From Rossellomorea aquimaris (GTDB lineage Bacteria > Bacillota > Bacilli > Bacillales > Bacillaceae_B), in the NCBI RefSeq assembly GCF_020172085.1, contig NZ_JAIVAT010000010.1, forward strand, positions 47,559-111,558: a DNA stretch of 64,000 nucleotides. Direction: 5' to 3'. Made by a program: the position numbers and the translations under genes. Within the stretch, counting starts at the first letter, position 1. Each line of letters begins with the position of its first letter. The notes below the pieces were generated by a model. That model made no database searches. It was not told the origin of the DNA and saw nothing but the letters and a program-made list of their open reading frames with translations. Positions 24,912-34,124 of this stretch are shown here, one piece after another.

Positions 24912-25150
24912 AAAAAAACTCGTCTCTACACAGAGACGAGTTTAGCTCGCGGTACCACTCTTATTTCCAATAAGGACACTCATTGTATAACGGGAGATCC
25001 CGGCTTTTCCCTACTCCGATTTCGGGGAAAACTTCTCGGAAGTGCGGTTCATCCATGGTTTCACACCAGGCTTCCACCACCCCCGGCTCGCTTTTGATTT
25101 ACGTCAGGATTACTCTCTTCTTCATTGAATGTTCGATATCTAATTACTAT
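24912..25150 (-). ncRNA. T-box riboswitch leader of argS
   Basis: On the minus strand the T-box core GAGTGGTACCGCGAGC (24945-24960) is directly followed by a terminator (ACTCGTCTCT and complement, 24912-24943) with seven T. Upstream lie AGCGAGCCGGGGGTGG, a typical Stem I segment, and GAACCGCACTTCCGAG near its 3' end. In that position CGC (25044-25046), an arginine codon, is the likely specifier. The 5' boundary is approximate. Confidence 0.9.
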
Positions 25151-25186
25151 TATTTTACACATCCTGAGGATGAATGCAACCAGTAA

Positions 25187-26362
25187 TTAGGAATCTTCTG
25201 AAGAAAACATATACGTTTTGTGGTGGAACCTCATACTGAACACGAGGCCGAGGGCCAGCATATTCCCCATCAGTGAGCTTCCCCCATAGCTGATGAACGG
25301 AAGGGGGATACCGGTGATTGGGAGTAATTGAATCGTCATTCCAATGTTCTGGAACACGTGGAATGTGATCATGCTGATAATCCCTGCACACACATAAGCG
25401 TTGAAGGGCTCTTTCGTATCAAGGGCCGTCTTGGTCAAATGATAGATCAGCAGGAAGTATAAGCTGATGACGACACTTGCACCGATAAACCCGTACTCTT
25501 CACCGATGACGCTGAATATAAAGTCCGTATGGTTTTCCGGGATATACACTTCCCGGTCGCTGTAGCCTTTTCCGAAAATCTGACCCGAACCAATGGCATT
25601 AAGGGAGTTGATTAAGTGAAAACCCTCCAATTTTGCGTAGTTATAAGGGTCTAGCCAGGCATAAATCCGGCCGAATTGATATGGCTTTACGTTTAAGTAC
25701 TTTTCCAATATCTCTGGTGCCCAAATCACGAGTGAAAGGATGCCCGCTCCTATCACCCCGATGGATGCGTAAATGGGAACGATCAACTTCCACGTAATAC
25801 CTGAAACGAGGATGATCCCCGTCATAATGGCCAATATGACCAGTGATGTCCCTAAATCCGGCTGCTGCATGATGAAAGCAAGGGGAACAAGGGTGGTCAA
25901 GCCGATTTTAATTAACAACTGAAAGTCTGTCTGTACGGTTTTTCTTGGATTAAGTTCATGATGGTTGGTAATGACGCGCGCAAGAGCAAGGATTAAGAAT
26001 GTCTTCATGAATTCTGAAGGCTGTATAGACCCAAGCGGTCCCAGCATGAACCAGCTTTTGGCTCCATTCCGATGAGGTGCGATGCTCTCTGGTGAAATCA
26101 ATAATAACACGAGCAAGAAAATGCCCGCACCGTATATGTACCAGGCAAGCCGCTTATACTGATCCGAATCCAGGAATAATGCTGCCCCAATAATGATTCC
26201 ACCCACTACATACCAAAATGCTTGTCTAATGACGAAGTTTGTTCCATACTGCCCTGAGGTCTGGGCGCTGCTGATTCCCATTGCGCTTACGATGAAGAAC
26301 AGCATTAATAAAAAGAGAAGACCCCAATCGATCTTATCAGCAAATCGCTGGCGAGTTTCCAT
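25187..26362 (-). CDS. rodA: RodA-type SEDS peptidoglycan glycosyltransferase
   Basis: A 391-residue SEDS-family protein with about ten membrane segments. Visible family features are NGAKSWFMLGPLGSIQPSEFMK (about 98-119), QQPDLGTSLV, an IGSGQIFGKGY loop with HTDFIFSVIGEE, and GIPLPFISYGGSS near the C-terminus. It polymerises glycan strands in the Rod elongation complex with a class B PBP. FtsW and SpoVE are similar in sequence; short loops and overall similarity favour RodA. It lies directly upstream of the argS T-box leader. No own terminator was seen. Confidence 0.85.
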   Translation of the reverse strand: METRQRFADKIDWGLLFLLMLFFIVSAMGISSAQTSGQYGTNFVIRQAFWYVVGGIIIGAALFLDSDQYKRLAWYIYGAGIFLLVLLLISPESIAPHRNGAKSWFMLGPLGSIQPSEFMKTFLILALARVITNHHELNPRKTVQTDFQLLIKIGLTTLVPLAFIMQQPDLGTSLVILAIMTGIILVSGITWKLIVPIYASIGVIGAGILSLVIWAPEILEKYLNVKPYQFGRIYAWLDPYNYAKLEGFHLINSLNAIGSGQIFGKGYSDREVYIPENHTDFIFSVIGEEYGFIGASVVISLYFLLIYHLTKTALDTKEPFNAYVCAGIISMITFHVFQNIGMTIQLLPITGIPLPFISYGGSSLMGNMLALGLVFSMRFHHKTYMFSSEDS

Positions 26363-26774
26363 ATTCTATTCACCTGAATTTCTAAAGATTTCACATTCCC
26401 TAGTCTAATAGAAATGAAGGGAAATTTCTACTCATGACCGGAGAAATCGTTGAACTTCTATCGGGATTGGACGGGTACTTTGGAGCACTCAGGGAAATGA
26501 ATTCATTGGAAATGTAGATAGCAGAAGGGCTCATGGAAAGAATAGAGAGAGAGAATTCCATTTATTACATATTTGTGCTGGGCATTTGTTATTAAAAATA
26601 GTGCTAATTTAAAATCCATACAGTCTGTAGTACCGGGATATGACTATTTTCGACAATTCCCTGCGACTTTTGTCATCATTTTGAAATGAAATAGAAAAGA
26701 ACAAGTGTCTTCTTTATTTGATAAAATAGAAAATATGAACTGTGCACCGTGTTAATCAGATGGAGGGAATGTTC
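26363..26774. other. Gene-free interval between rodA and the 257-residue hypothetical gene
   Basis: About 410 bases separating divergent genes. It should contain both promoters, but none is close enough to consensus to name. I see no repeat, RNA gene or small ORF with a ribosome site. Confidence 0.5.
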
Positions 26775-27548
26775 TTGAAGGCAAATAATCGAGTTAAAGA
26801 TATCATCTATGTTCATAAGAATCCGGAGCGTCAATACGTCGTTTCTTACGGAATTCATTTCAATGAATTTGTTATGAATGCCCGTAAACCCTTAAAGAAC
26901 TTACTTCTCATAAAGCATCAGTACGAGCATGGTGCTTTTAATATACATACCCATATGGAATATGTAGAAAAGGACGAAATGAAAAAGATTATGAACGACG
27001 GGGTTCAAAACTATGGGGATTTCTGCTGGATTGACTTTGAAGAGGAAGTTGGAGTCGATGAATTGAACGGTCAGGAAATTGCGGAACTGCTTTATATGGG
27101 GCATATCAAGCAGCCGTTAAACCCTCCTTTTTATTCCAAGCTGAATAATCGCTACGCCTATCTTTCGCATGATGACGGCTGGTTCAATAAGGTTTATTAC
27201 CGTGACTTCGAGGACTTCTATCATATGCTGGGATCGACCCTTTCATCAAAGCTGAGCTCCATCAAGGGTGGGAAAGGACTGTTCGGTATGAAAAAGGAAA
27301 AGCCTTACCCTGTGATCGGAAAGGAAGTCATTCATTCCTTCAGGGACAAGCTTAAAGAAGGGATGGTCATTTCCCTTGAAAAAGCTGTCCTGACAAGAGG
27401 GAAAATTGAAATTCCCATCTGGGTGATGGGGGATTATTATGATATGGATGAAATGGCGGAGGATTATGAACAGATTCGCAAGTCCCCTGCGAACGGATTA
27501 TTATCCTATGACCGCAAGACGAAGAGCTGGAGTGCTCTGCTTAAATGA
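26775..27548 (+). CDS. Conserved-looking hypothetical protein upstream of sfsA
   Basis: 257 residues from a TTG start at 26775, which has GGAGGG seven bases before it; two ATGs further up overlap that site. The protein is soluble, rich in charged and aromatic residues, and without a signal peptide. Features include an HTHMEYVEKDEMKK region, a GDFCWIDFEEE stretch and the C-terminal WVMGDYYDMDEMAEDYEQIRKSPANG. I do not recognise a family. The stop overlaps an in-frame ATG of the sfsA reading frame, so the two are probably co-transcribed. Confidence 0.75.
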   Translation: MKANNRVKDIIYVHKNPERQYVVSYGIHFNEFVMNARKPLKNLLLIKHQYEHGAFNIHTHMEYVEKDEMKKIMNDGVQNYGDFCWIDFEEEVGVDELNGQEIAELLYMGHIKQPLNPPFYSKLNNRYAYLSHDDGWFNKVYYRDFEDFYHMLGSTLSSKLSSIKGGKGLFGMKKEKPYPVIGKEVIHSFRDKLKEGMVISLEKAVLTRGKIEIPIWVMGDYYDMDEMAEDYEQIRKSPANGLLSYDRKTKSWSALLK

Positions 27549-27562
27549 GAGGCCGTGAAGAC

Positions 27563-28285
27563 ATGGTAGAAATACCATTCCATGACACATTGATTCAAGG
27601 AATCTTTCTTGAGAGGCTCAATCGGTTTGTACTGGAATGCGAGCTTCCTTCGGGTTCAAAAGAAAAAGTTCATTTACCCGATCCCGGAAGATTGAAGGAC
27701 TTACTGGTGCCAGGGGGGCCGATATGGCTTCAGGAATCCAATGATCCAAAAAGAAAAACGAAATGGTCAGCTGTCATGACATATGACTCCACAAATGATA
27801 GTTATGTATCATTAAATACTCAATATCCCAACCGGCTGGTGTTGAAGGCCTTGCAGCTGGAAATAATGGATGAACTAAAGGAATGGCGCCTTGAAAAAGC
27901 CGAATATAAGGCAGGGGGGTCTCGTTTTGACTTCCTTCTAACCCATAAGAAAAATGATGAAAAGTTACTACTTGAAGTCAAAAGTGTCACGATGATCGAG
28001 GACGGAATAGGTAAATTTCCCGACGCCGTTACGGCAAGAGGAGCAAGGCATGTCGAAGAACTCACTCATTTTCAGAGGAATGGAAGCTATCAAACAGCAG
28101 TCCTATTCATTGCCCAGCGTACAGACCTTAAGGCCATCACTTCAGCGCCGGAAATCGACCCGCATTTTGCACGGATCATGGAAGCAGCCGCGGATCAAGG
28201 AGTGCGTTTCATGGGAAGAAGCTGCATCGTGACGCCTGAACGTATCACTCTGGGTGGTTCTGTTCCTGTATATACAAAGGATTAA
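27563..28285 (+). CDS. sfsA: DNA/RNA nuclease SfsA
   Basis: A 240-residue member of the SfsA family (sugar fermentation stimulation protein), which has an N-terminal OB-like domain and a C-terminal restriction-endonuclease-like nuclease domain. Signatures visible are VHLPDPGRLKDLLVPG, SRFDFLL and LLEVKSVTMIEDGIGKFPDAVTARG, holding the D, E-x-K active-site pattern. ATG 27563 follows GAGAGG; an earlier ATG at 27545 overlaps the previous stop. The exact biological role is unsettled in the family. Confidence 0.9.
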   Translation: MVEIPFHDTLIQGIFLERLNRFVLECELPSGSKEKVHLPDPGRLKDLLVPGGPIWLQESNDPKRKTKWSAVMTYDSTNDSYVSLNTQYPNRLVLKALQLEIMDELKEWRLEKAEYKAGGSRFDFLLTHKKNDEKLLLEVKSVTMIEDGIGKFPDAVTARGARHVEELTHFQRNGSYQTAVLFIAQRTDLKAITSAPEIDPHFARIMEAAADQGVRFMGRSCIVTPERITLGGSVPVYTKD

Positions 28286-28317
28286 TCTCACCATATGTGC
28301 AGATTAATCCTTTTTTT
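28279..28317 (+). terminator. Terminator of sfsA, with the stop codon in the stem
   Basis: GGATTAATCT (28279-28288) pairs with AGATTAATCC (28301-28310), followed by seven T. The TAA stop lies in the left arm. Confidence 0.88.
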
Positions 28318-28323
28318 GATCTC

Positions 28324-28812
28324 TTATTCAATTTCAACGGCAGTCGTCGCTTTATAATCCTGATCTCCCTTGGCAGTCATCCATACCGTCAATGTATATG
28401 AGCCGCTCTCGAGCTTCGGCAGGACAATTTTCTGAGTAAATGCTTCTCCTTGCTTCACTGTGATTTCCTGCAAGGCCTGGGTATACATCTTATTCTTTGA
28501 ATCTTTATATACGACCTCGCCTTTTTCGTTTCTCAGTTCGTAGTCGATCTTCTGTCCTGAAGAGAATTCAAAGGTTTTTTCCTGTTCGGTTTGGTTTTTC
28601 ACTGAATATACGTAAACATTCTGATCTGCTGCATCCTGCTTTGTTAATGAAGGTTCCATTGCGCCTGCGACAATTCCTTTCTGCACGGTCATATCCTCAC
28701 CTGCTTCCTGATTCGTTCCATTATTCGTCGAATCGCTGTCGTTTTCATCAGCCGTCCCACATCCGGCCATTCCCGCCATAAGAATGATGGTGATCATCAG
28801 TAATCGCTTCAC
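28324..28812 (-). CDS. BsuPI-domain lipoprotein
   Basis: 162 residues. It has a lipoprotein signal with lipobox AGMAGC (Cys18), then a linker rich in D, N, T and S. A C-terminal BsuPI-like beta-sandwich domain (about 60-160) resembles the intracellular proteinase inhibitor of B. subtilis, here exported and membrane-anchored. Typical features are VYSVKNQTEQEKTFEFSSGQKIDYEL and LESGSYTLTVWMTA. The start is GTG with AAGGAGGTGA upstream. The function is unknown; protease inhibition is only suggested by the domain name. Confidence 0.82.
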   Translation of the reverse strand: MKRLLMITIILMAGMAGCGTADENDSDSTNNGTNQEAGEDMTVQKGIVAGAMEPSLTKQDAADQNVYVYSVKNQTEQEKTFEFSSGQKIDYELRNEKGEVVYKDSKNKMYTQALQEITVKQGEAFTQKIVLPKLESGSYTLTVWMTAKGDQDYKATTAVEIE

Positions 28813-28998
28813 GTTAAAGTCACCTCCTTACCGTATTAGACAAGGTTTGAGTCAAAAGGTTACAAGCTGTATAAAATATGAGCAAGAAGACATAGGTCAT
28901 CGATAGGGCAATCATTTTCTTATGTAAGGCAGATTACTTTTTTATATTAATCGGTCCAGTACAATAGAATTATAGTAAAGCGCAGAGGAGTAGGATGG

Positions 28999-30231
28999 AT
29001 GAAAAAATGGTTAGCTATACTGGGCGTCATTTCCTTACTGTTAGTATCGGCTTGTGATTCTTCAAATATAAATGGTGCCGGTAAAATTCCGGACGGAGAT
29101 TGGAAGACGATCGCGTCGAATGCAGAAGGGACCAAAGTGAATATGTTCATGTGGGGAGGAGATGAAGGGATCAATCGATATATAGATGAGGTCATGGCTC
29201 CCATGCTGAAAGAAAAGCATCATATCGAACTGAACCGTGTACCTTTGGATACAACTGAAATCCTTCAGAAGCTGCAAACGGAGAAACGGGCTGACAAAGA
29301 AAAGGGCACGATCGATATCGTCTGGATCAACGGTGAGAATTTTAAAAATGCAAAAGAAAATAAGTTATTGGCAGGTTCATTCACGGACCAGCTGCCGAAT
29401 TACAACCAATATTACGATACAACGAGCGACGCCTTCCGTTATGATTTTGGAACGGAAACGGAAGGGTTCGAAGCACCGTGGGGAAAGGTTCAATTCGTTT
29501 TTTTCTATAATAGTGAGAAAGTGAACCATCCTCCTTCTACCTTTGAGGAACTGAAAACGTTCATGAAAGAGAATCCAGGGAAATTTACGTATCCAAATCC
29601 GAGTGATTTCACAGGGAATGCGTTTCTTAGACATCTTCTTTATGCGAAAACAGACAAGAATCTGGTTCAGGAGGGGTTTGATGAAGAGAATGCGAACAGA
29701 CTAGGAACCGATGCCTGGAAAGAATTAAACGAACTGAAGCCATACTTATGGCGTCAAGGGGAAACCTATCCTGCCACCTTAACTGATCTTGATAAGCTGT
29801 ACAGTCAGGGAGAGGTATGGATGACGATGGGGTATAACGAAGCGAGGGCCGAGCATTTGATCAAAGACGGAGTCTTCCCCGAAAGTACGAAGTCCTTCCT
29901 ATTAGAGGACGTCGGGTCAATCGGAAACACCCATTTCCTGGCGATTCCATTTAATAGTCCGAATAAAGAAGGGGCCATGGTGACCATTAATGAGTTTTTA
30001 TCACCAGAAGCACAGTATGAGAAATTGAAGCCGGATTATTGGGGGGAAAGTTCTCCTATCTCTTACGACAAGCTTGATGAGGAATGGAGAGAGAAATTCA
30101 TGGGAATTGATCGTGGAAAAAGTGTACTGGAGGCATCTGAGCTTGAGAAACATTTCAAAGGTGAGCTTGATGCCGCCTATGTGGAATGGCTAAAGGAGAA
30201 CTGGAACCGTGAAGTGGTTGAAAGTCAATAA
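28999..30231 (+). CDS. ABC transporter substrate-binding lipoprotein (YnjB-like)
   Basis: A 410-residue extracellular solute-binding protein with lipobox LVSAC (Cys19) and a periplasmic-binding-protein type II fold: NMFMWGGDEGINRYIDEVM, IDIVWINGENF, APWGKVQFVFFYNSEKV. It resembles E. coli YnjB, whose ligand is not established. AGAGGAG precedes the ATG. It is the first gene of a seven-gene operon, and its 3' end overlaps the first permease gene by 23 bases. Confidence 0.85.
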   Translation: MKKWLAILGVISLLLVSACDSSNINGAGKIPDGDWKTIASNAEGTKVNMFMWGGDEGINRYIDEVMAPMLKEKHHIELNRVPLDTTEILQKLQTEKRADKEKGTIDIVWINGENFKNAKENKLLAGSFTDQLPNYNQYYDTTSDAFRYDFGTETEGFEAPWGKVQFVFFYNSEKVNHPPSTFEELKTFMKENPGKFTYPNPSDFTGNAFLRHLLYAKTDKNLVQEGFDEENANRLGTDAWKELNELKPYLWRQGETYPATLTDLDKLYSQGEVWMTMGYNEARAEHLIKDGVFPESTKSFLLEDVGSIGNTHFLAIPFNSPNKEGAMVTINEFLSPEAQYEKLKPDYWGESSPISYDKLDEEWREKFMGIDRGKSVLEASELEKHFKGELDAAYVEWLKENWNREVVESQ

Positions 30232-31072
30232 TGCGTTCCTCATCCTTCCAGGCGTTCTCTTTTTTCTATTGATTCCGGGGCTTGGGATTGTCCTTGCAAT
30301 CTTTGAAAGTGTAAGGGACAGAGGAACCTTCACCTTTGCACATTACCAGGAATTGATTGTAGAGGACCGGTTTATCTCTTCCGTCCTTTTCAGCTTGATG
30401 GTGACTTCCATCTCAACCATCCTGGCCCTTGTGATTGGCCTGGGAATCGTAAAGGCCTTCTCTCCGTTGTTAAAGGATAATAAGCATAAATTGCTGGTGT
30501 GGATCCCAATGCTCGTTCCCCACTTTGTATGGGCTTATCTTGTCTATTTACTCTTCAATCAGAGCGGTTTCTTCTCGAATGTAGCCGGTTTGCTTGGATG
30601 GATAGACGATCGCAGTCAGTTCCCGATAGTGGTTCAGGACCGGAACGGGGTCGGAATTATCTTGACGTATGTGTGGAAGGAAGTCCCATTTGTGACCCTG
30701 ATGATGCTGCCTGTGTATGCTACCCTGTCAAAAAGGTATAAAGAGGTTGCTTCATTATTGGGAGCGGGACCATATCAAGCCTTCTGGGTAGCGGAATGGC
30801 CTTTGATCTTTCCGGTGTTTATTGAAACCGGAGCGATATTATTTGCCTTCATCTTTACCGCATTCGAGGTTCCGCAGCTTCTTGGAGTGACGTCCCCGCA
30901 AATGCTTGCCATTCTAGCATACGACTGGTTTTACAGCGGAAGCTGGAGTGATCGTCCGTTGGCGTTTGCTTCGCTTGTCCTGACAGGTCTCGTGATCGGG
31001 ATCATCATGTGGGTCGTCCTTTATATGACGAATAAAAAGCGAATGCACATCACTAAAGGGATTGGGAATTAG
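30209..31072 (+). CDS. ABC transporter permease 1 (YnjC N-half-like)
   Basis: 287 residues with about six membrane segments and the inner-membrane permease loop around YKEVASLLGAGPYQAFWVAEWPL (EAA motif). The start is GTG at 30209 with AAAGGAG ten bases upstream inside the binding-protein gene, so the two are translationally close. In E. coli YnjC is one double-length protein; here the two halves are separate genes. Confidence 0.85.
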   Translation: MKWLKVNNAFLILPGVLFFLLIPGLGIVLAIFESVRDRGTFTFAHYQELIVEDRFISSVLFSLMVTSISTILALVIGLGIVKAFSPLLKDNKHKLLVWIPMLVPHFVWAYLVYLLFNQSGFFSNVAGLLGWIDDRSQFPIVVQDRNGVGIILTYVWKEVPFVTLMMLPVYATLSKRYKEVASLLGAGPYQAFWVAEWPLIFPVFIETGAILFAFIFTAFEVPQLLGVTSPQMLAILAYDWFYSGSWSDRPLAFASLVLTGLVIGIIMWVVLYMTNKKRMHITKGIGN

Positions 31073-31082
31073 GGGTGTTACG

Positions 31083-31880
31083 TTGAGGAAATCAATCTTT
31101 TACAGCATATCATTTATTCTATTTGTCTTTCCCCTTCTCTTTTTAGTATATAAAAGCTTTTATGGTGTGTGGGTATGGGGGAGCCCCGATCAAGGAAATC
31201 CGAGTGTAAGAGCGTGGGAACGGTTGTTGAATCAAGGGGAGTTCCTGGATTCCATAGGGATATCGATTTGGATCGCCCTTATCGTCCTGGCCCTCAATCT
31301 TGTGATCGGCATCACCTCTGGAAAGGTATATGCCTTCTCCTCTTTCAGGGGGAAATCGATGCTTGAAGCGCTCATGATGCTTCCCCTTTTTATACCGGTA
31401 TTGGTTGTGGCCATCGGTCTTCATATCACGTTTATCCGATATGGTCTTTCGGATCATTGGCTTGGAGTGGCCCTCGTCCATCTGGTCCCGACGATCCCTT
31501 ACAGCATCAAAATGTTTAAGACAGGCTATGAACGAATCGGTTCTAAATTAATTGAACAATCAACCATCCTTGGGGGAAGCTCCTTACAACGCCTGTACCA
31601 TGTTGAATTACCTCTGCTTCTACCAAGCATCCGGAGTGTGTTGTTCCTGACAATTGTCATTTCCTTAAGTCAATACGTCCTTACTGCGATCATAGGGGGA
31701 GGGAACGTGGTGACCCTGGCAATGGTTTACTACCCATTTACCAATACGGCAGACGAAGCGGTCGCAGCTGCATTCTCTATTGTGTTTGCCCTTATCCCCA
31801 TCGCGTTTTATATCATGTTGGAAGGATGCTTGACTGTCATGCTCCCATATCAGCATCTAAGAGCGAGGAAGAAGCTGTGA
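31083..31880 (+). CDS. ABC transporter permease 2 (YnjC C-half-like)
   Basis: 265 residues with about six membrane segments and an EAA-type loop (IEQSTILGGSSLQRLYHVELPLLLP). The start is TTG 31083 with AGGGGTG five bases upstream, 11 bases after the previous stop; the in-frame TTG at 31062 has no ribosome site. It pairs with permease 1 to form the channel. Its stop TGA overlaps the start GTG of the ATPase gene. Confidence 0.84.
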   Translation: MRKSIFYSISFILFVFPLLFLVYKSFYGVWVWGSPDQGNPSVRAWERLLNQGEFLDSIGISIWIALIVLALNLVIGITSGKVYAFSSFRGKSMLEALMMLPLFIPVLVVAIGLHITFIRYGLSDHWLGVALVHLVPTIPYSIKMFKTGYERIGSKLIEQSTILGGSSLQRLYHVELPLLLPSIRSVLFLTIVISLSQYVLTAIIGGGNVVTLAMVYYPFTNTADEAVAAAFSIVFALIPIAFYIMLEGCLTVMLPYQHLRARKKL

Positions 31881-32845
31881 ATACATTCATAGAGATTCAA
31901 GGAATATCAAAAACATTTAAAGAGAAAGAAATATTAACAGACACGACGCTTACACTGAACAAAGGTGAGATCCTTTCCCTGGTGGGAGCATCGGGTTCAG
32001 GTAAATCAACCTTTCTGCGCATTCTATCAGGCTTAGAATCTGCCACGCAGGGAAAGGTGTTAATAGAAGGAAACGATATTTCTTCCATCAGACCTCAGAA
32101 CCGCCCCATCGGGATGGTCTTTCAACAACCTTTATTATTCCCTCATATGAATGTTCTTGAAAATGTCATGTATGGGTTAAAGATGAAAGGGAGAAGAAAA
32201 AAGGAAACCAAGGAGAGGGCAATGGACTATATCGAAAGAGTCGGTCTTGGGGAATTCATGCACCACTATCCTTCAGAGCTCTCCGGGGGTCAGCAGCAGC
32301 GGGTGTCCCTGATCCGTTCCCTCATCCTGAAGCCAAAGCTATTGCTTCTGGATGAACCATTCAGCAGTCTTGATCTGCAATTGAGGAAAGAATTGAGACA
32401 CTGGGTCAGGAGCATTCTAAAGGAAGAAGAAACCACGGTTATATTCGTGACCCATGACCGGGATGAAGCGTATGAGATGGGGGATCGCGTGGCAGTGTTA
32501 CACGATGGGCGATTCTTGCAGATAGGTAGTCCAGATGAGATCTATTACCGGCCCGCATCCCCATTTGTCGCGTCATTCATGAGCGATGGCCTCATCTTAA
32601 GAGGGCGGCAGTTTGTTCATGCTTCCCAAATAAAGGTCAGCTCTAGCGGTCAGGGTGTTTTGTCCCCGAAATGGAAGGGAGCGGTAAAGCAAAAACGTTT
32701 CATAGCGGGAACGAATATTTATGAAGTATGGGTGGAGGATTTGAAGCAAAAACTGAATCTCCCCCTTGACGGGCACTCATCACTCGAGGCGGTCTGGCTA
32801 TATACCGAGGAAGAGAACATTCAGACGTTTCATCAAGAGGAGTAG
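31877..32845 (+). CDS. ABC transporter ATP-binding protein (YnjD-like)
   Basis: A 322-residue ATPase with Walker A GASGSGKST (about 36-44), Q-loop FQQP, signature LSGGQQQR, Walker B LLLLDEPFSSLD and switch histidine in THDRDEA. The C-terminal 90 residues are a divergent regulatory or TOBE-like tail. Start GTG 31877 overlaps the permease stop (GTGA). It is close to the iron/thiamine/YnjD group of importer ATPases by motif layout; the cargo is unknown. Confidence 0.88.
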   Translation: MNTFIEIQGISKTFKEKEILTDTTLTLNKGEILSLVGASGSGKSTFLRILSGLESATQGKVLIEGNDISSIRPQNRPIGMVFQQPLLFPHMNVLENVMYGLKMKGRRKKETKERAMDYIERVGLGEFMHHYPSELSGGQQQRVSLIRSLILKPKLLLLDEPFSSLDLQLRKELRHWVRSILKEEETTVIFVTHDRDEAYEMGDRVAVLHDGRFLQIGSPDEIYYRPASPFVASFMSDGLILRGRQFVHASQIKVSSSGQGVLSPKWKGAVKQKRFIAGTNIYEVWVEDLKQKLNLPLDGHSSLEAVWLYTEEENIQTFHQEE

Positions 32846-32856
32846 GAGGGAAGACA

Positions 32857-33516
32857 ATGAAGAAGAAGGAAATAGGCAAAATTCTGCTGTTTATTGCAAT
32901 TTTACTATCCCTCATGTGGCTGAGCCGAAATTTCTTCCAGGTCAAGCCGCATGATATAAGGGATTGGATCGTGTCATTTGGTATATGGGCTCCGATTGTC
33001 TTTATCGTGGTATATACGATCCGACCACTGATCCTTTTCCCGGCTTCCATCCTTTCACTGGCGGCAGGACTTGCTTTCGGCGCTGTCCAAGGTTTCTTTT
33101 ATATTATTTTAGGTGCCCTCGGCGGTGCAACGGTCGCCTACTATGCAGCAAGCTTCCTTGGAGAAAAATTATTAAAAAGACCATCTGCCAGAATGGAGAA
33201 AATACAGGCCAAGATGGAGGAGAGCGGCTTCTTTTATGTCCTCCTATTACGCCTCGTTCCATTCCTCAATTTTGATTTGATCAGCTATCTGGCTGGGATG
33301 GGGAAGGTGAAATACGTTCCGTACATTCTTGCTACAGCCATCGGAATTTTACCGGGCACGTTTGGTTACGTCTTTCTAGGGTCAAGCTTGGTAGGAGAAG
33401 ATCGAACGAAATTATATATTGCCCTCGCATTTTTCCTGGTCATGATCATCGTACCACTCATTTTCAAAAAGAAGATGAAAGCATGGCTGGGGTTATCGGG
33501 GAAAGAAGATAAATAA
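32857..33516 (+). CDS. TVP38/TMEM64-family (VTT domain) membrane protein
   Basis: 219 residues with about five membrane segments and the VTT/SNARE-associated core: RPLILFPASILSLAAGLAFG in the first third and RLVPFLNFDLISYLAGMGKVKY in the second. Close relatives in E. coli are YdjX and YdjZ, which lie beside ynjABCDEF. Eleven bases separate it from the ATPase gene; GGAGGG precedes the ATG. A lipid or solute transport role linked to the operon is an inference. Confidence 0.87.
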   Translation: MKKKEIGKILLFIAILLSLMWLSRNFFQVKPHDIRDWIVSFGIWAPIVFIVVYTIRPLILFPASILSLAAGLAFGAVQGFFYIILGALGGATVAYYAASFLGEKLLKRPSARMEKIQAKMEESGFFYVLLLRLVPFLNFDLISYLAGMGKVKYVPYILATAIGILPGTFGYVFLGSSLVGEDRTKLYIALAFFLVMIIVPLIFKKKMKAWLGLSGKEDK

Positions 33517-33530
33517 AGGATGGGAACAAT

Positions 33531-34112
33531 ATGTTAGACACTCACGCCCGCAAATGGGTGCAGCCAAGTATAGAGGGAACGGCAAGGCTGTTTTTAAAAA
33601 AAGGACTATCAGCCAATCAGGTGACGCTCACGGCCTTTGTCGTGGGGTCGGTCACTGGACTGGTGTATTACTTGGGATTTCCGTTCATCGCCGTCACCTT
33701 ATTATGGCTGTCCGGGTTCCTCGACGCAGTGGACGGAACGATGGCACGATTGACCAAGCCTTCTCCGTTCGGGACCGTCATGGATGTGACCTTTGATCGA
33801 ATCGTTGAGATCAGTGTCCTCCTTGGCGTTGCTTTCCTGCACCCTGACATTATGTGGGCCACCCTCTTATTGAGTGTCTCCATCATCATCTCCATGACCA
33901 TTTTTCTCACAGTCGGAGCCGTATCAGAGAAGCAGGGGATGAAGTCATTCTATTACCAGGCGGGACTCGCTGAGAGGACGGAAGGATTCATTCTATTCAG
34001 CGTCATGATGCTATTTCCCTCGATAGTCCTGTGGACGACGTTACTATTTTTTGCAGTGGAATTGTACACGGGTATCCAGCGGTTTCTGGAAGCGAAACGA
34101 TTACTTTCATAA
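33531..34112 (+). CDS. CDP-alcohol phosphatidyltransferase family protein (YnjF-like)
   Basis: 193 residues with several membrane helices and the complete catalytic motif D-G-x2-A-R-x8-G-x3-D-x3-D, seen as DGTMARLTKPSPFGTVMDVTFD (about 67-88). Such enzymes join a CDP-activated lipid head to an alcohol. The genomic setting with a YnjBCD-like transporter and TVP38 protein matches E. coli YnjF. The alcohol acceptor is unknown. It lies between the TVP38 gene (14 bases) and the reductase gene (12 bases). Confidence 0.88.
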   Translation: MLDTHARKWVQPSIEGTARLFLKKGLSANQVTLTAFVVGSVTGLVYYLGFPFIAVTLLWLSGFLDAVDGTMARLTKPSPFGTVMDVTFDRIVEISVLLGVAFLHPDIMWATLLLSVSIIISMTIFLTVGAVSEKQGMKSFYYQAGLAERTEGFILFSVMMLFPSIVLWTTLLFFAVELYTGIQRFLEAKRLLS

Positions 34113-34124
34113 GGAGAGATGAAG

